In this document: positions 12,301 to 41,364 of the stretch, in pieces | How the letters are laid out: every line of letters begins with the position of its first letter | How positions within the stretch are numbered: the stretch's first letter is position 1 | NCBI RefSeq assembly: GCF_001649575.2 | Contig: NC_051450.1 | Coordinates: 16,265,500-16,329,499, forward strand | Origin: Kryptolebias marmoratus | Lineage: Eukaryota; Chordata; Actinopteri; Cyprinodontiformes; Rivulidae | DNA length: 64,000 nt | Direction: 5' to 3' | Position numbers and translations under genes: made by a program | The notes under the pieces: generated by a model | Databases searched by the model: none | The model's input: the letters and a program-made list of their open reading frames with translations, nothing else | Told to the model about the DNA's origin: nothing

Positions 12301-15300
12301 CTGTCCGCTCTCCTCCTCACTCGACACTCAAGTGCCAACACTCACAAACATATCCGCACACACTTTCACACATATCCGCAAACGGACACAAACAAACGGA
12401 CACACACGCCACGGTGCGATGGCTGCCAAGACAAGAACAATGTGGTGAATGAGCCTGACAGGGAGAAATAGTGTGTATGTATGTGCACAGAAAAAAAACA
12501 AAAAAAAAAAACCAGGAGAAGTAAGGATGTTCGCAGGGCATGAGGGGTGTAACTGAGCAGAGGAGGACAAAGTGTGACATGAATGCAATCTGCACCCATT
12601 TAGGACTTATAAAAGGGCTCTAATGTTTGGTGAATACAGTGTGTGCACTAACCTTGACCAGTGTGGTGGTGACGTTGGGGTGGGTGACCCTGCAGGGGAT
12701 GACCAGTGGCTCCCTCACCTTCATGTACAGCACATCTGGGTTCATGCCCTCATCTTCCACAAATGGCTGCCGGCTGTCTGAAACCCAAACACTGCGATCA
12801 GGGACACACATGGTGCACCGAATAAGCATGCAAAATGCAGTAAATGTACTAAATAAAACAAAAACCTCATGTGTGCCATGTAAAGAAAAGGTCAAACAAC
12901 CAACACTCAAGCAAATAGTTTTAATTCAGACTTCATCATTGTCACTAAAATAGAGCACTTTTTATGTTGCGTGTGATGCAAATAATAGTCATCAGCTGTG
13001 CATCAGATCATTTTTGTGCAAAGTGCCTGAAGCAATGAGTGCGGGTGGTTGTATGTGACAATATGTGAAATGCACTGATGCAGTTTTTAACAAGTTTTTA
13101 GGATTTCCTGTTTCCAAATAAAATGACCAAACTGAAACCTGGGAAATTTTCACTGCAGCTTCAAACAAAAACCACTGCAAGCAATTGGGTGTAGACACAA
13201 TTAAACATAGCAGGTAATTTGTATGTACAAATTAGTTATAATACATTTTTTTACAGAATGAGAAAGTGACATGTTTGCTCATTTTGCATGAACTGACCCA
13301 CACAAGCATAAAAAGGAAAAAAAACAAACAAAAAGAAAATGCCGTCTGGCTTCATTCGCTAACACACAAACCAACAATCGCGCACGCACTTCCAAGCATC
13401 TCAACAATAAACAAAAACAAACAGACACACACTCCAAAATATACACTGTCCTCCACACCCACTCACAGAATACCCATTCAGCAAATGACAGCCTGTGGTC
13501 AACAATAAACAAGCAGATTGTTTAGAAGCAAACAAACGGCCTCTCTGTGTTTTCTCAGCTCCGCTCGGCTACAGTAAAAGTTCTGTGCCATTCAAAGGTG
13601 TGGGTGTTGCTCACTGTATTGTTTGTGACCATAGGGTGTTATTCTAGGAAAGCAAATCTCTGAACCTTCGAACAAAAGTACCCCAAGGACTAGTAGACCT
13701 GAAGGCTTCCTTCTCTTGCTTTGATTCCTGATAGAAGACTTGAGGAGGGAGGCAGCGTCTGAACTGAGCTGCGGGCCAAGTCTGATGCTTAATGGACATG
13801 GTGACCCGAGCGAATGATGGCCCCCCGATGGCCCTGTTGGCCAAACAGTAGCATGCCCTGTGACCCTGGCATGCAGCCCAGCTCTGCTGCTTGTGCAACT
13901 CGGACCGAGCCAGCGTCACCTTCCAGGACAGGGAGGAGCTGCCCGGGGCAGACATCGTGCCTCCTCTGCCCCTGCATACCACCAAATCACGGGCATTCTT
14001 CTCATCCGCACACACGCACGAAAGCACACTTCCACACGCAGCGTCCCCTCCCTCCGAGCCCGCTCCCTCCTCCCCTGAGCACAGGATGCTTCAAGCAAGG
14101 CTGAGAGGAGCAGATAAGGCCTGATGCCCTGGGAAACTCTGCCCGGGTCTGAGCCTTTCAGCAGCCGGGCTATTTCTGGCCACAAGGTAGCACGTAAATG
14201 AAAGTAAAAAAGCTTTTATATAAATAGCCCAGAGGGAGGAGAGCCTGGGATGAGAAAGGAGAAGTGGAGGAGGGAGGGGGGGTTTGGTTAAAGTATGGCA
14301 GAGTCATCTTGAAGGATGCGTTTTGGGACAAACAGTGTTACAACATAACTGGTTCTCTGGCACTGATCTGCATTTAGCACCCACCACATCCTGTTTAACA
14401 TGGGAGGGGGGGGGAAACAACAGGAGTCAGGGGGTTCTCAGTGAGGGGAAAAACTGAAATGAAAGGCTTTTACAGTTCCTTGAAGGTGTGCACATCGCTG
14501 GCTGCCTTACACGTTAAAGTCTTAAACAAAGATCTCACACGGTGGGTTGGAGCTCAGAGAACGTGTTGTGGATGGCTCTCAGCTACTACCGCACCACTAG
14601 ATATTTTCCTAACAGACAGACTGGGTGGACTCCAACAATTAATGTCAAAGTTTGAAGCAAAGATGTTACGCAATGCATATCCCTCAGGGTATGTGTTGGG
14701 TATGGCCCTCAGCTACTACCAGACTAAATTTTAGCTCAGGGGTGTCCAATGCAGGTCCTCGAGGGCCACTATCCTGCATGTTTTCCTTGTTTCTCTGCTC
14801 CAACACCCGATTCAGAGGTTAAATCACCTCTTCATGTTCTGCAGAAGTCTGTTAATCACCCATTGATTCAAATCAGGTGTTGGAGCAGAGAAACAAGTAA
14901 AACCTGCAGGATGGTGAATCGAGGACCAGGATTCCCCTCCCCTGATTTAGCTCAATATCTGTTATAGACATTTTTATGTCTCTAAGGTTGATGAGCTTGG
15001 CAGCCATCTTGAAATGGATTGACACCAAAAGTAAATCAGTTGTAGATGAACGTCCAATGATTGGTTCTTAAGAATATTATTAGCGTCTATGCTCTGTTTA
15101 TAAGATATTTTCACACACAGTTGGATGATTGTCCACCTTTCATGGTTGCATAAAGAAAACAGGACATAATCTGAGTGACAGGTAGAGTCTTCTGTGTCTT
15201 ACCTGTGACATACACGTAGACGGACTTCTGTTTCTGGGTCCTGTGTCTGTACTGGCAGCCGTACATGCCAGTGTGTTGGGCCTGGCTGTGCCTCAAACGC

Positions 15301-18300
15301 AGCCGGCTGCAGTAATGGTGGCTCGTCCTCCCGCAGCGAGACTCAACCACTTCCACCTGGTCTCTGTCCACACCTGCGGGAAACTCCCAGGACAGCTCCC
15401 AGCGACCCCTGGTCACACAGGTCACAGGAAACTGATCAGAACTCGTGGGAACTGAGGATTGTTTTTTTTTTTTACCCCTTTTAGAACGAGTGGGTGGAAG
15501 AAAATCAGTGTTCAAGAGTTTTAAATTTAAAGAGGTGCAATGTGTCGATTTGACAGAAAAAATATAAAAAGGAAACATCTGATTCCCCTTAATTTATGGT
15601 CAAGTCAAGGAGGAAGACTTGTACCACCTGTAGATATACAAATAATTATTCTAACGTCACAAAAACATTATGAATAAACTGCATTTCTGACCATCCAGTA
15701 TTACATTTTATCTGGATTTATTCTTGAATTCTTTCACTTTTACTATTTATTTTTGTCATTCAGTCACATTTCCCTAGATTTATTTTAGAAAATTATTGCA
15801 AAACTTTTACATTTGACTTCTCCATTACTAGTTCCTTTGAATAAAGTAACTGTTAAAGATATCCTAATAGAAAAATGGACACATATTTCCAAGCTTTTCG
15901 TGGACAAAAAGGGGAAAATTGACACCTAAAAATGCCAGTTAAGAGTCTCAGACAAGTGTTTTGCTGGTGACTTTGATTTTTATATGATTTTAAGAGACAT
16001 ATGTTTGGTTTTCTTCACTATCCAGATACAGAAGGTGGTGGTTTGTGTTGAAACTCACCTGCAGTGGAGCAGCAGCGTCTGGTTGGCCTCCAGAACCAGC
16101 TGCCGGCTCTTCACGTCCAGGACAGGGACTCTGAACCTCTTTTTGTCTTCATCTGCCGAGGTTGGACAGAAGAGGACAAGTGACTTTACAGAAAAATCTT
16201 TGCAGGTGACTCATTATTTCCTTCTCTGCACACAGAACCTGTGACTCTCCTCCCATCTCCTCGCTCCCACCACTCCTCGACTGATGTGGAAACACGTAAC
16301 GCAAATTCGCCACTTTTTTTTGTCGAGATAAAATAATGAGAGATGAAGACACTTGTCCGTCCACCCTTCCTTTCTTTTTATTCAAGGAAATCCATCCTTC
16401 ACTCTGAATCACAGCCCCAAATCCTGCAGCTCTCTGGGTGATTTGTGACTTTTGTTTCTACACTATTGCTCCCAGTGGATGTCCAGCTGAACTGAGCTGC
16501 TGTTACTCACACTGCTAGCACTTCCTAAACTATTTCCTTGAGTTTGTTAGAGTGTGAAAAGGCAACAAACAAGCATATAACAGAGTAAAGAAACAACAGA
16601 AGGGAGGCCAGAAGTGTCCTCTGCCGGTGTTTTTAAACCTTAAGCTGTTTAAATATGTATGCAGCACAAGACTTTACATTTCTTGTGACATAATTACAAA
16701 AGATGAAATATGATATGCTTGTATGCATTGCCTAAACCTTTCGGCATTTTTCTATTTAATAATAGCTTTTCTTGACCTTTAAATTTAAGCAGAAGTTATG
16801 CAAACTGAGTGGGAAGTGCTTCCTCACACCACTGGAGCTGCTCAGTCAGAGGCTCTGGTTCCTCACAAGAGAGGCGTCCCCAACTTCTGCTGTACAGTCA
16901 TCACTTTATCATCCATTCATTATTTTAACCATTCATTCGTTTTCTTTGTCTGATTTCTCCCTTCTGGTCATGGAGGAGCTGGTGCATATCTCAGCTTTCC
17001 TTCATTTTTTGATTTTAAAACATTACAAGCCTATTTGAGAAATGATTGTTATTGAAGAAGGTTCCCCCACAGAATGGAAAATCCATTTTTTAAAAACCTG
17101 AAACAAGCTGCTTTATTATAAGGTTAATAATATTAAAATAAAAGAACAAATGTGCAACTTTTTTCTACTTTAATCAATATCTTTGCATCTAATTTATATT
17201 CTGAATGAATAAAAACATCTCAAGAGGATTAATAAGTTTAGTTTTAAGAAGTTTTTTTATTTTATTTTTAATGTTCCTGCCAACAGAAAACATCTTATTA
17301 TAACAGACTTTATCAAATTAATTCATTCAGAATTTTTAAATTAGATTATTTGACAACAACAAAAGACAGAAAATATTTAATCCACAAGCATCAAATTACT
17401 CACTGATCCATATTATGCTAAGTTTATTTCTTTTATTTTATTTTGCACTGATTATATTAAACCCATCAGTTTCATAGTTATATTGAGCTTTTTGTGTAAT
17501 TTCATGATCCTCTGACAGGAAAACAAAAAAGAATACAACAGAAAGAATAAAAGAGAGAATTACATTTCATTAAAACTTGTTGAAATCCAGCATATTTAAG
17601 TTCATGTTTTAACCAAATAGGCAGAAAAATAATTTATTTGTGTAGACTGAAAAGGAAAAGTTAATTTAAATAAAATAATAGACAAGATTCTAGTTTTCGT
17701 AAAAAAAACGAATAATAGTATATTTTAAGTAACTAAACAATTTGTTTAATGATTTTGTGTTTTGCTAAATGTCAAGTTATTAATATGATTTGAATTTAAC
17801 TTTGATTTAACTTTTCAAATCACAAAAAATCTGTTTTTATTCCTAACTAATAAACACTGGAGTCTGCAGAAAAATAATCTGCAGAACGTTTAAGACAAAA
17901 AAAAAAAAAAAANGATCGTGACCCCACTTTCCTTTATATCAAATCTGTGGCACTCAGGAAATCACGCCCTTGGTGGGGCCCTTCCATCGGGGCCAGGAGC
18001 TCAAGGAGCCGGAGCGCAGAGGTCCGAGTTATCCAAACACCCCGAGCTGCGCTTATCTCTCCCAGGCCGAATCAGAAGTTTGCAGCTGCGAGCCCAAACC
18101 ACGCCGGACACCCTCAAGGCCTGATAAATCCGTAGCCACGGAATGTCTCATACGTGCGTCTTTGGTGTAATTCTGCTGCTGATAAGGGCTTCGGACGGCC
18201 CGGCTCGTGCGTAAAAGCGCAAATTTCTTGGAACGCGAGTCCCGAAACTAAAGCGTGAACGAGCCTTGCACCGTGAGGCAGTGAGCAACAGCATCAGACA

Positions 18301-18392
18301 AACCGCAGGTACTCTGTGCGCAGAAGGCACTCACCTTTTCCAGAAGCGCCGTGCAATCCAAAAATCAGGCAAACGAGGACAAAAGTCTTCAT
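273..18392 (-). CDS. flt1: flt1, VEGF receptor 1 (5' part, 11 coding exons; continues past base 1)
   Basis: Coding exons in transcript order: 18392-18335, 16152-16059, 15408-15203, 12777-12653, 8657-8492, 8402-8266, 7566-7395, 7174-7057, 6820-6651, 6533-6386, 396-273 (1518 bases, 506 codons, phases all agree). The ATG at 18390-18392 opens a signal peptide (MKTFVLVCLIFGLHG). Ig domains 1-4 and part of 5 follow. Matches to remembered human FLT1 include NTRV next to SWNYPGK in Ig3, the FYSVLTIPK/GLYTC block, and DVAEEDAGKYT/LVVNV at the Ig4-Ig5 border. The receptor binds VEGF-A, VEGF-B and PlGF at the endothelial surface and is known as a decoy that limits VEGFR2 signalling. The next exon should begin like human MASTLVV, left of the window. 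Ig5-7, transmembrane segment and kinase are not present here. KDR and FLT4 were considered but fit less well. Confidence 0.93.
4370..4700. promoter_or_regulatory. GC-rich intronic island, candidate enhancer of flt1
   Basis: A GC-rich block in an otherwise AT-rich intron, with AGATAAG (GATA-type) and GGAAG/CTTCC (ETS-type) motifs, the two factor classes typical of endothelial enhancers. Open frames cross it on both strands but encode nothing recognisable. Conservation was not tested. Confidence 0.25.
5618..5637. repeat. CA microsatellite
   Basis: Short CA run with imperfect continuation to 5660; a second lies at 5806-5821. Both are in flt1 intron 10. Confidence 0.85.
6093..6098 (-). terminator. 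Polyadenylation signal AATAAA downstream of flt1 exon 10
   Basis: AATAAA on the minus strand, about 290 bases after exon 10 and about 440 after the intron-9 stop. It could end short flt1 transcripts coding for a soluble receptor. AATAAA is common by chance in AT-rich introns, so position is the main argument. Confidence 0.4.
6386..6533 (-). CDS. flt1: flt1 exon 10 (first half of Ig5), too short for simple ORF detection
   Basis: This 148-base exon follows a short 117-base intron (6534-6650). The acceptor is TTTCAG and the donor is GTAAGT. It encodes VSPRIGEKAVSLQNPGS and then LHCTSHGVPPPNIQWLW, closely parallel to human FLT1 Ig5 (EKAVSS..., CTAYGIPQPTIKWFW). If its donor is not used, translation stops at once, because the donor itself supplies TAA in frame (CTG TAA). 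Confidence 0.9.
6544..6651 (-). CDS. flt1: Alternative flt1 C-terminus by retention of intron 9 (candidate soluble Flt1)
   Basis: Reading through the exon 9 donor (GTGAGT) keeps the frame open for 36 residues, starting GESQQMNSSF and ending ICLSAS, before TGA at 6541-6543. The product would have the signal peptide and Ig1-4 but no membrane anchor (451 aa). Vertebrates, zebrafish included, are known to make soluble Flt1 from transcripts ending in an intron. That this particular read-through is used is my inference. The tail has no recognisable domain. Confidence 0.45.
10440..11080. promoter_or_regulatory. GC-rich island in flt1 intron 4, candidate enhancer
   Basis: This block lies in intron 4 (8658-12652). 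It has several AGGAAG (ETS-type) motifs and a TTATTTTTAG at 11068-11077 that fits the MEF2 consensus. Base composition differs sharply from the AT-rich flanks. Function is inferred from composition and motifs only. Confidence 0.25.
11200..11890. repeat. Repeat family 1 copy followed by a family 2 fragment
   Basis: GTTACAGCTAGCTGCTGCTG near 11389 and CAACGGGTAAGATATTAAGA with AACCTTTCCACAAAACCTCA near 11600-11645 mark family 1. CCTTGAAGGAATGCATATCA near 11834 marks the head of family 2. It lies in flt1 intron 4. Confidence 0.55.
13700..14290. promoter_or_regulatory. GC-rich island in flt1 intron 3, candidate enhancer with GATA and MEF2-like sites
   Basis: This block lies in intron 3 (12778-15202). 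It contains CAGATAAGGC near 14110 and an AT-rich core near 14212-14228 (TTTATATAAATAGCC). Read on the minus strand this gives CTATTTATAT, close to a MEF2 site. It is flanked by GC-rich sequence with overlapping spurious open frames on both strands. Confidence 0.3.
14470..15110. repeat. Repeat family 2, copy interrupted by a MITE
   Basis: CTCAGCTACTACC occurs at about 14579 and 14709, with AGATATTTTCCTAACAGACA between. After the MITE the family sequence resumes with TTTAGCTCAATATCTGTTAT and GCAGCCATCTTGAAATGGAT. Confidence 0.7.
14737..14944. mobile_element. hAT-type MITE, copy 1, nested in repeat family 2
   Basis: A 208-base element with CAGGGG...CCCCTG ends and long internal inverted segments (TTGTTTCTCTGCTCCAACAC against its complement). 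The near-perfect 8-bp duplication TTTTAGCT/ATTTAGCT interrupts the family 2 phrase that elsewhere reads ATTTTAGCTCAATAT. It lies in flt1 intron 3. Confidence 0.85.
16153..18334 (-). other. flt1 intron 1
   Basis: Strongly AT-rich from 17040 to 17900 and GC-rich from 17920 to 18330, with CTTATCT and CTGATAAGGG (GATA-type) near the promoter side. One N at 17913 follows a long A run and probably marks a contig join or a collapsed homopolymer. No exon was seen. Confidence 0.6.
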
Positions 18393-18900
18393 TTTTTGAC
18401 TCCAACGCAGCAAGCTTTCAAATGAAACACGAAAAAAATAAGTTTTTTAAATTCCTGCTCGTGCGGTTTTTTTTTGTTTTTTGTCTCCTCCACAGTTATC
18501 TGCAAACAAACAGCGCAGGGGACTGCTGCGCTCTCGGGGACTGATGGTCAGTGGATGGAGACGGTGGGTCTTTTCTCTCTCTCTCTCTCGCTCTCCTGAG
18601 GTTGGCTGCGGGGAAAATCACGCAACAGGACGCCACGCTTAAACTCCAGTGCAACTTTTTCCCATCGCTGCCGGACTGTGGCGCCGATTTATATCGTTTC
18701 CCACAGTCCAGCCACCGGAAGGTGGGCTTACGTTGCGTCAACCTACACACCCACAGTGCGTAAAAGGAGTATCCTTTCCCCAGATGACAGGCAGCCACTG
18801 AGGCGTTGATGAGAAAACACTGTGGCATTCAAATTTTTCCAGTACTTCCCCTCTTTATTTGTATATTTCAACGTGCAACTCACTTAATAGGATCCTGCAA
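18393..18900 (-). promoter_or_regulatory. flt1 5' UTR and promoter region
   Basis: Immediately upstream of the flt1 start codon. It is relatively CpG-rich, with a CT tract at about 18573-18597 and TTGCGTCAACC near 18730 (CRE-like on the minus strand). No convincing TATA box is placed. The transcription start was not determined. Confidence 0.4.
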
Positions 18901-20059
18901 CAGTTATTACGTCCGCGCCGCCTTAAATAACCTTATAGGATGATAAATCAGAAACCACGCAGCTCTGCGCTCCGATCACACAAGCTGCTTGGGCAGACGG
19001 GCTGAGCAGCACGTAGGCACAAGCACATTAACCCGTGGCTTCCTTGACGAAAGCGTGTCAGATGAGTTTCTCACATTGGAGAGTGAAAATATGTTCCAAG
19101 AAAAACAATCGCGCCGCATCTAAGTGAGAGCATTTGGATGTAACAGGTTGCCCAACCGCACAATGACAGGCTGCTTATTGTACTTATTAACTGCTCAGGT
19201 GAGTCGGCCTGCCTTCTGTGCAGTCAGAGCAAAAAAAGTCACCAATCAAGGGGAAGATGCAAATATTTTCAAGTGGAAGTTTTAGATAAAACCTCTGTGA
19301 TTGAAAGTTAGAGCAAAACAAAACCAAAAACAAAAAAACAAAAAAACAAAACACAAATACGTTTTGTTTAGAAATCCAAACACCTATGCTGTTTCGATGA
19401 TAATGTTCTGTTTTTAATGTAACAATAAAATGGATCAGGGAAACTCTGTAAGGCGCTTTTTCCTCAGATAAAGTAGCTGCAATGGCACAAGTCAGCCACC
19501 AGGTGGCGACAAGAGAGGAGAAACTTCAAAACAGAGAAACTGTCTGCAGGTTAGACTCTCTTCTGACACAGTTTACAGCCCAAGGCGGGTTCAGATATTG
19601 GAAAAAATAAAAATGCGAAGAGAGAAGATTGTCTACAGTCGTAAAAAAATGTTCAGATCTTTTCCTCGTGCTTATCTTTGACAGGAAGAGAAGCAAGGAT
19701 AAGAACACTGGAAAAACAGGAAGTAATTAGCTACATCTGCATAAAACAATGAAGGTAAAAAATGTATATTTCTGAGCTCCATATTCCCATCCTTGTGGGG
19801 TCTAAACTGTTTAAAGACGAGGGGAAAATGGTTTGGAATCTCATAAAATGTTGAGAAAAATGGCTCGTACCTGCTGCTGTGAAAAGGCTTGGAAGCAAAC
19901 TAGGTGAAAAGTGGTTGTTTCTGTCATAGTCAAGCTCAGATTGTTGTTTAGCTGGAGATAAATGGAATTTACCCATGCTTGTTTGATGATGCTGGTTTGA
20001 AGGCTGGGGAATATGGTAGTTTGAAAGCTACTTGTCTAATAGATAATGGAAATAAGTCC

Positions 20060-20800
20060 AATTTTCTGTAGCTTTTAAAAGGAGTTGCTCAAGTCTCAGT
20101 TTTAGGCCACATTTTATTCTCTTTTTTTGTTAATACCATTGGGATGAATACGTCCTAAAGCTGAAATGATGCCATACTTATGTAGTTTGCTCTACGTTAA
20201 GGACCTTCAAATTGCCTCTAAGCGGCTGCAGACAACATTGTGGGACTTAAAGTTGTTGCTTAATGTAAATAAAACCATATTTATGTCATTTTCCAGAGGT
20301 CACTCCCAAAAACAAGACAATATTGGCATTTCTACCCAAGGAGAAGACTTTGTTGAAAGATCCTATCAATATTTGTTTTAAGTGCATATTGACCCTTTAG
20401 TAAAAAAAGCTGAAGGTTAAATTAGTTTCTTTAATTGAATTAGGGCTTATCCTAATTAATTAGCCAGGAAGAACCTGGCTCAGGCTACATTTTTAAATGT
20501 TCTTAACTATGCTAATATAAGTATGCATGCTGCTTCCTATCCATATACTATACTATACATGTGCTTAGATTCTGTATATCATAGTTCTTTATGTTTCAAA
20601 GCATATTATTATTTAGTATCTGTCACTGTGTGCTATATAATCTGGTTTCTTGGTCCTTTTTAGGCCTAAAGAGACTTTGGCATATTTTTATGTACAGAAC
20701 CATCTGTTACAAATTGTCCAACGCTGAGCAACTTCAAAAACAGATTTTTCTGACACACTCTTCATGTTGTTTTTCTTTTACAGGTTTGTATCTTTGTGTG
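20060..20800 (+). mobile_element. Degenerate LINE reverse transcriptase fragment
   Basis: Plus-strand translation in broken frames gives a block like GVAQVSVLGHILFSLFVN, which matches the conserved GVPQGSVLGPILFSLF-type motif of non-LTR retrotransposon reverse transcriptases. A segment resembling the later thumb region follows, with DLKLLLNVNKTIFMSFS. Several stops and frameshifts make it non-functional. Clade (Rex1 or Jockey-like) not decided. Confidence 0.6.
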
Positions 20801-21747
20801 TTACATAGATTTAAAGTTTTTAATTCTGTAAAAATACACACACACAAAAAAAGCTCCAGATCATATGCTTGCAGTTCCTCTTCTTGCCTCGTTGGGAGTC
20901 CAGATCTTTCCTCCTTCACTCAGTGACATCATCTTTTTCTTATTATTATTGTTAATGTCTGCTCAGTGTCAGGAGATGTCTGGCAGGCCCCTGTTTCTGA
21001 CCAATCAGCTCACAAATTGGAGCAGGGTGATGTCTTAGGAAGGAGTGGTTTAAAAACACAGACATGTGCCAATATGAAGGATTTCACTTTCAAGATGTTC
21101 TGCAACAAGCAACCTTTGAAGCAACATGTTAGTTTTTACAACAAAACAAGAAAACCTATTAAAGCAGACCCCCAAAATCAATCTATCCTGTAAGCTGTTT
21201 GACTATTTAAACTCAAAGTAAGATTAGAAAAACAGAGCTAAGTTTTAAAGACCCTAGACTTTTCTTTGAGTGCCTGTTTGAAAGTGTTGGAGAAAACCAA
21301 ATAAACTGTTTCAAATAAACGCCACTTAACGTTTAAAGTCATAAAATTATCTGAGATGTTTTTGTTTTATTTTGAAGGGTCACTTGACTTGAGAGGGTTT
21401 GGGCTGCTAATTGCGAAACAGATTTAAATCACCTACTGTGCTGTCAGCAGCCAACAGCAGTGAGGTGTAAGAATTTAACAAGAGACCCTCATAAAACTCC
21501 TCTCTAGTGATATGTCTCTATTCCCATCAGAAGAGATTTTTAAAATAGGTTGACGTCGAATTAGGACTTCTGTTTTCATGCACAACGCAGTTCAAGCCCT
21601 CACAATTTTTATGGCGAATGCTGCTTTTAGGACAAAAACACTGAAGTAATAAAAATGTTGGTAACTATACAGCTAAATTATGGATCGCAACTAAATCTGT
21701 TTATGCAAATATACTGGTGGTGTTTTTAATAACCGAATTTCCATTTT

Positions 21748-21753
21748 TTTATT
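21748..21753 (-). terminator. Candidate polyadenylation signal of the ST14-like gene
   Basis: AATAAA on the minus strand about 380 bases after the stop codon at 22132-22134. It is a plausible 3' end, not confirmed. Confidence 0.4.
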
Positions 21754-22131
21754 GTTAAAACACAGAGATCAAATGGTGAACTCTACACGTATTTCAGCAT
21801 ATTACTCTCATCATTTCTTTTTCTGATACGGGTAAATATTGACCAATATTTCAATCTGCATCAATGCACGCCACAACAAAAGCTAATACAAAGTTTTTAT
21901 GTTGCAGTTTCCGGCATCTTTCAGTCTAATTATATGCATATTTCTAGATGAATATTTGTTCAGTCTCAGAACATTTTTTGTGCAAGTCATCGTTGTCGTT
22001 TGGAGATTGTTTGGAGCAGGGATGATGGCCCCTCTGATCAGCTGCGTCGAACACATTCCTCTGATTCAATGTGCCACGCAGAAACCGTCATCCTGTTTGT
22101 GAGTTCAGTCGTTTGTGAGCTCGAGGCTGAG

Positions 22132-32243
<10,112 letters not shown>

Positions 32244-32739
32244 AGCACTGTCCCGATTAGCTCCGGAGAGGCGATATGCAACAATAACTCGGGCATAGAA
32301 ACGATGGAGAGAGAGAGAGAGAGGAAACCCCCGCTGCTGCTTCCTCTGGCAAAAGAAGAAGAAGAAAAAAAAGGAGCAGAAATCCGAGCCGAGAAGCTCG
32401 GATGCGGCGGGCATTCACCGCCTCCCGTTCTTACCTGAACAGGTGTCACACGGAGCCCCAGAATGCAGTGCGGGGACAATGGGACCACTATGAAAGGCTA
32501 CGATTCACGCAACCATCTGCTGGACAGATATTTGTGGGCAAACTCGCTCGGTGTGCACGCGGGGCTCCGGCTTTGAGGGGACAAAAGAGGGTTTGAGGGA
32601 AACGTGTGAGATTTTACAGCTGGGGCGCTGCAGCTGAAAGGGATGCAAACAGACCCAACCATGGTGTCTTTTACTGGGAGACAAAAAGGGATAGCTCTGA
32701 TCTTCTGAAAAGGGGTTCTGTAAACAAACTATGAACTAT

Positions 32740-33090
32740 CAATATCTTACCTGTTGCAGATAGCTCTTTGGACCAAGATAAAACAGACTGCTCCTGATGA
32801 TTCATGCATATTATATTTTATATCATTTTATTTTATACACCTGCTGCCAGTTTTGCATCAAACAGTTATTCCAGCAAATAATATCCATTCGAGAAGTGTC
32901 CCAGGAAGTGCTACAGCTAGTTGCAGCTGCTTCTATGATTGATTTTGACGACAACAACTATCCTCTTTGGTTGTGGCTCCACTCAGACTAGCCATTAGCT
33001 TATCAATCTGGTCAGAATTAAACCGCATTTCTTCAAACTCAGGTTTTTCAAAGAGTTGTCTACAACAGGTAACTTATAAAACATCAAAAG
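32740..33090. repeat. Dispersed repeat family 1, copy
   Basis: It carries CTTACCTGTTGCAGATAGCT at its left end, GTGCTACAGCTAGTTGCAGC inside, and AGTTGTCTACAACAGGTAAC at its right end, so the terminal block appears in inverted form at the two ends. That suggests a small element with inverted termini. Confidence 0.6.
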
Positions 33091-33206
33091 ACACGAACTA
33101 TCCCTTTAATATTGGGAGAGATTCGGATCTGTTCAGGCACATTAGCACGATGTAGTGTTTGAACTTTTAAAAAACACACAAAAAGCACACGGTGTGTAAT
33201 CCCAGA

Positions 33207-33212
33207 TTTAAT
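33207..33212 (-). terminator. Candidate polyadenylation signal of tmprss7
   Basis: ATTAAA on the minus strand only about 30 bases after the tmprss7 stop. This would give a very short 3' UTR. Later sites remain possible. Confidence 0.4.
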
Positions 33213-33239
33213 ATGGAACAATGGATGAATGTCATCATG

Positions 33240-41364
<8,125 letters not shown>

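Larger units (their letters stand above)
18901..22131. other. Intergenic region between flt1 and the ST14-like gene
   Basis: Besides the likely ST14-like 3' UTR at its right end and a LINE remnant at about 20060-20800, nothing coding was recognised. The interval is AT-rich. Confidence 0.6.
32244..33239. other. Intergenic spacer between tmprss7 and the ST14-like gene
   Basis: About 1 kb separates the tmprss7 stop from the first ST14-like exon. It contains a family 1 repeat copy at about 32740-33090 and no coding signal. Confidence 0.7.

Noticed and set aside
13644..14185. Open frames around 90-127 codons in flt1 intron 3
   Set aside because: GC-rich intronic island with overlapping frames on both strands. 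No match to a VEGF receptor or any other family.
14212..14228. TATA-like sequence on the plus strand as a promoter of an unknown gene
   Set aside because: No coding sequence follows. On the minus strand it reads as a MEF2-type site inside an intronic island.
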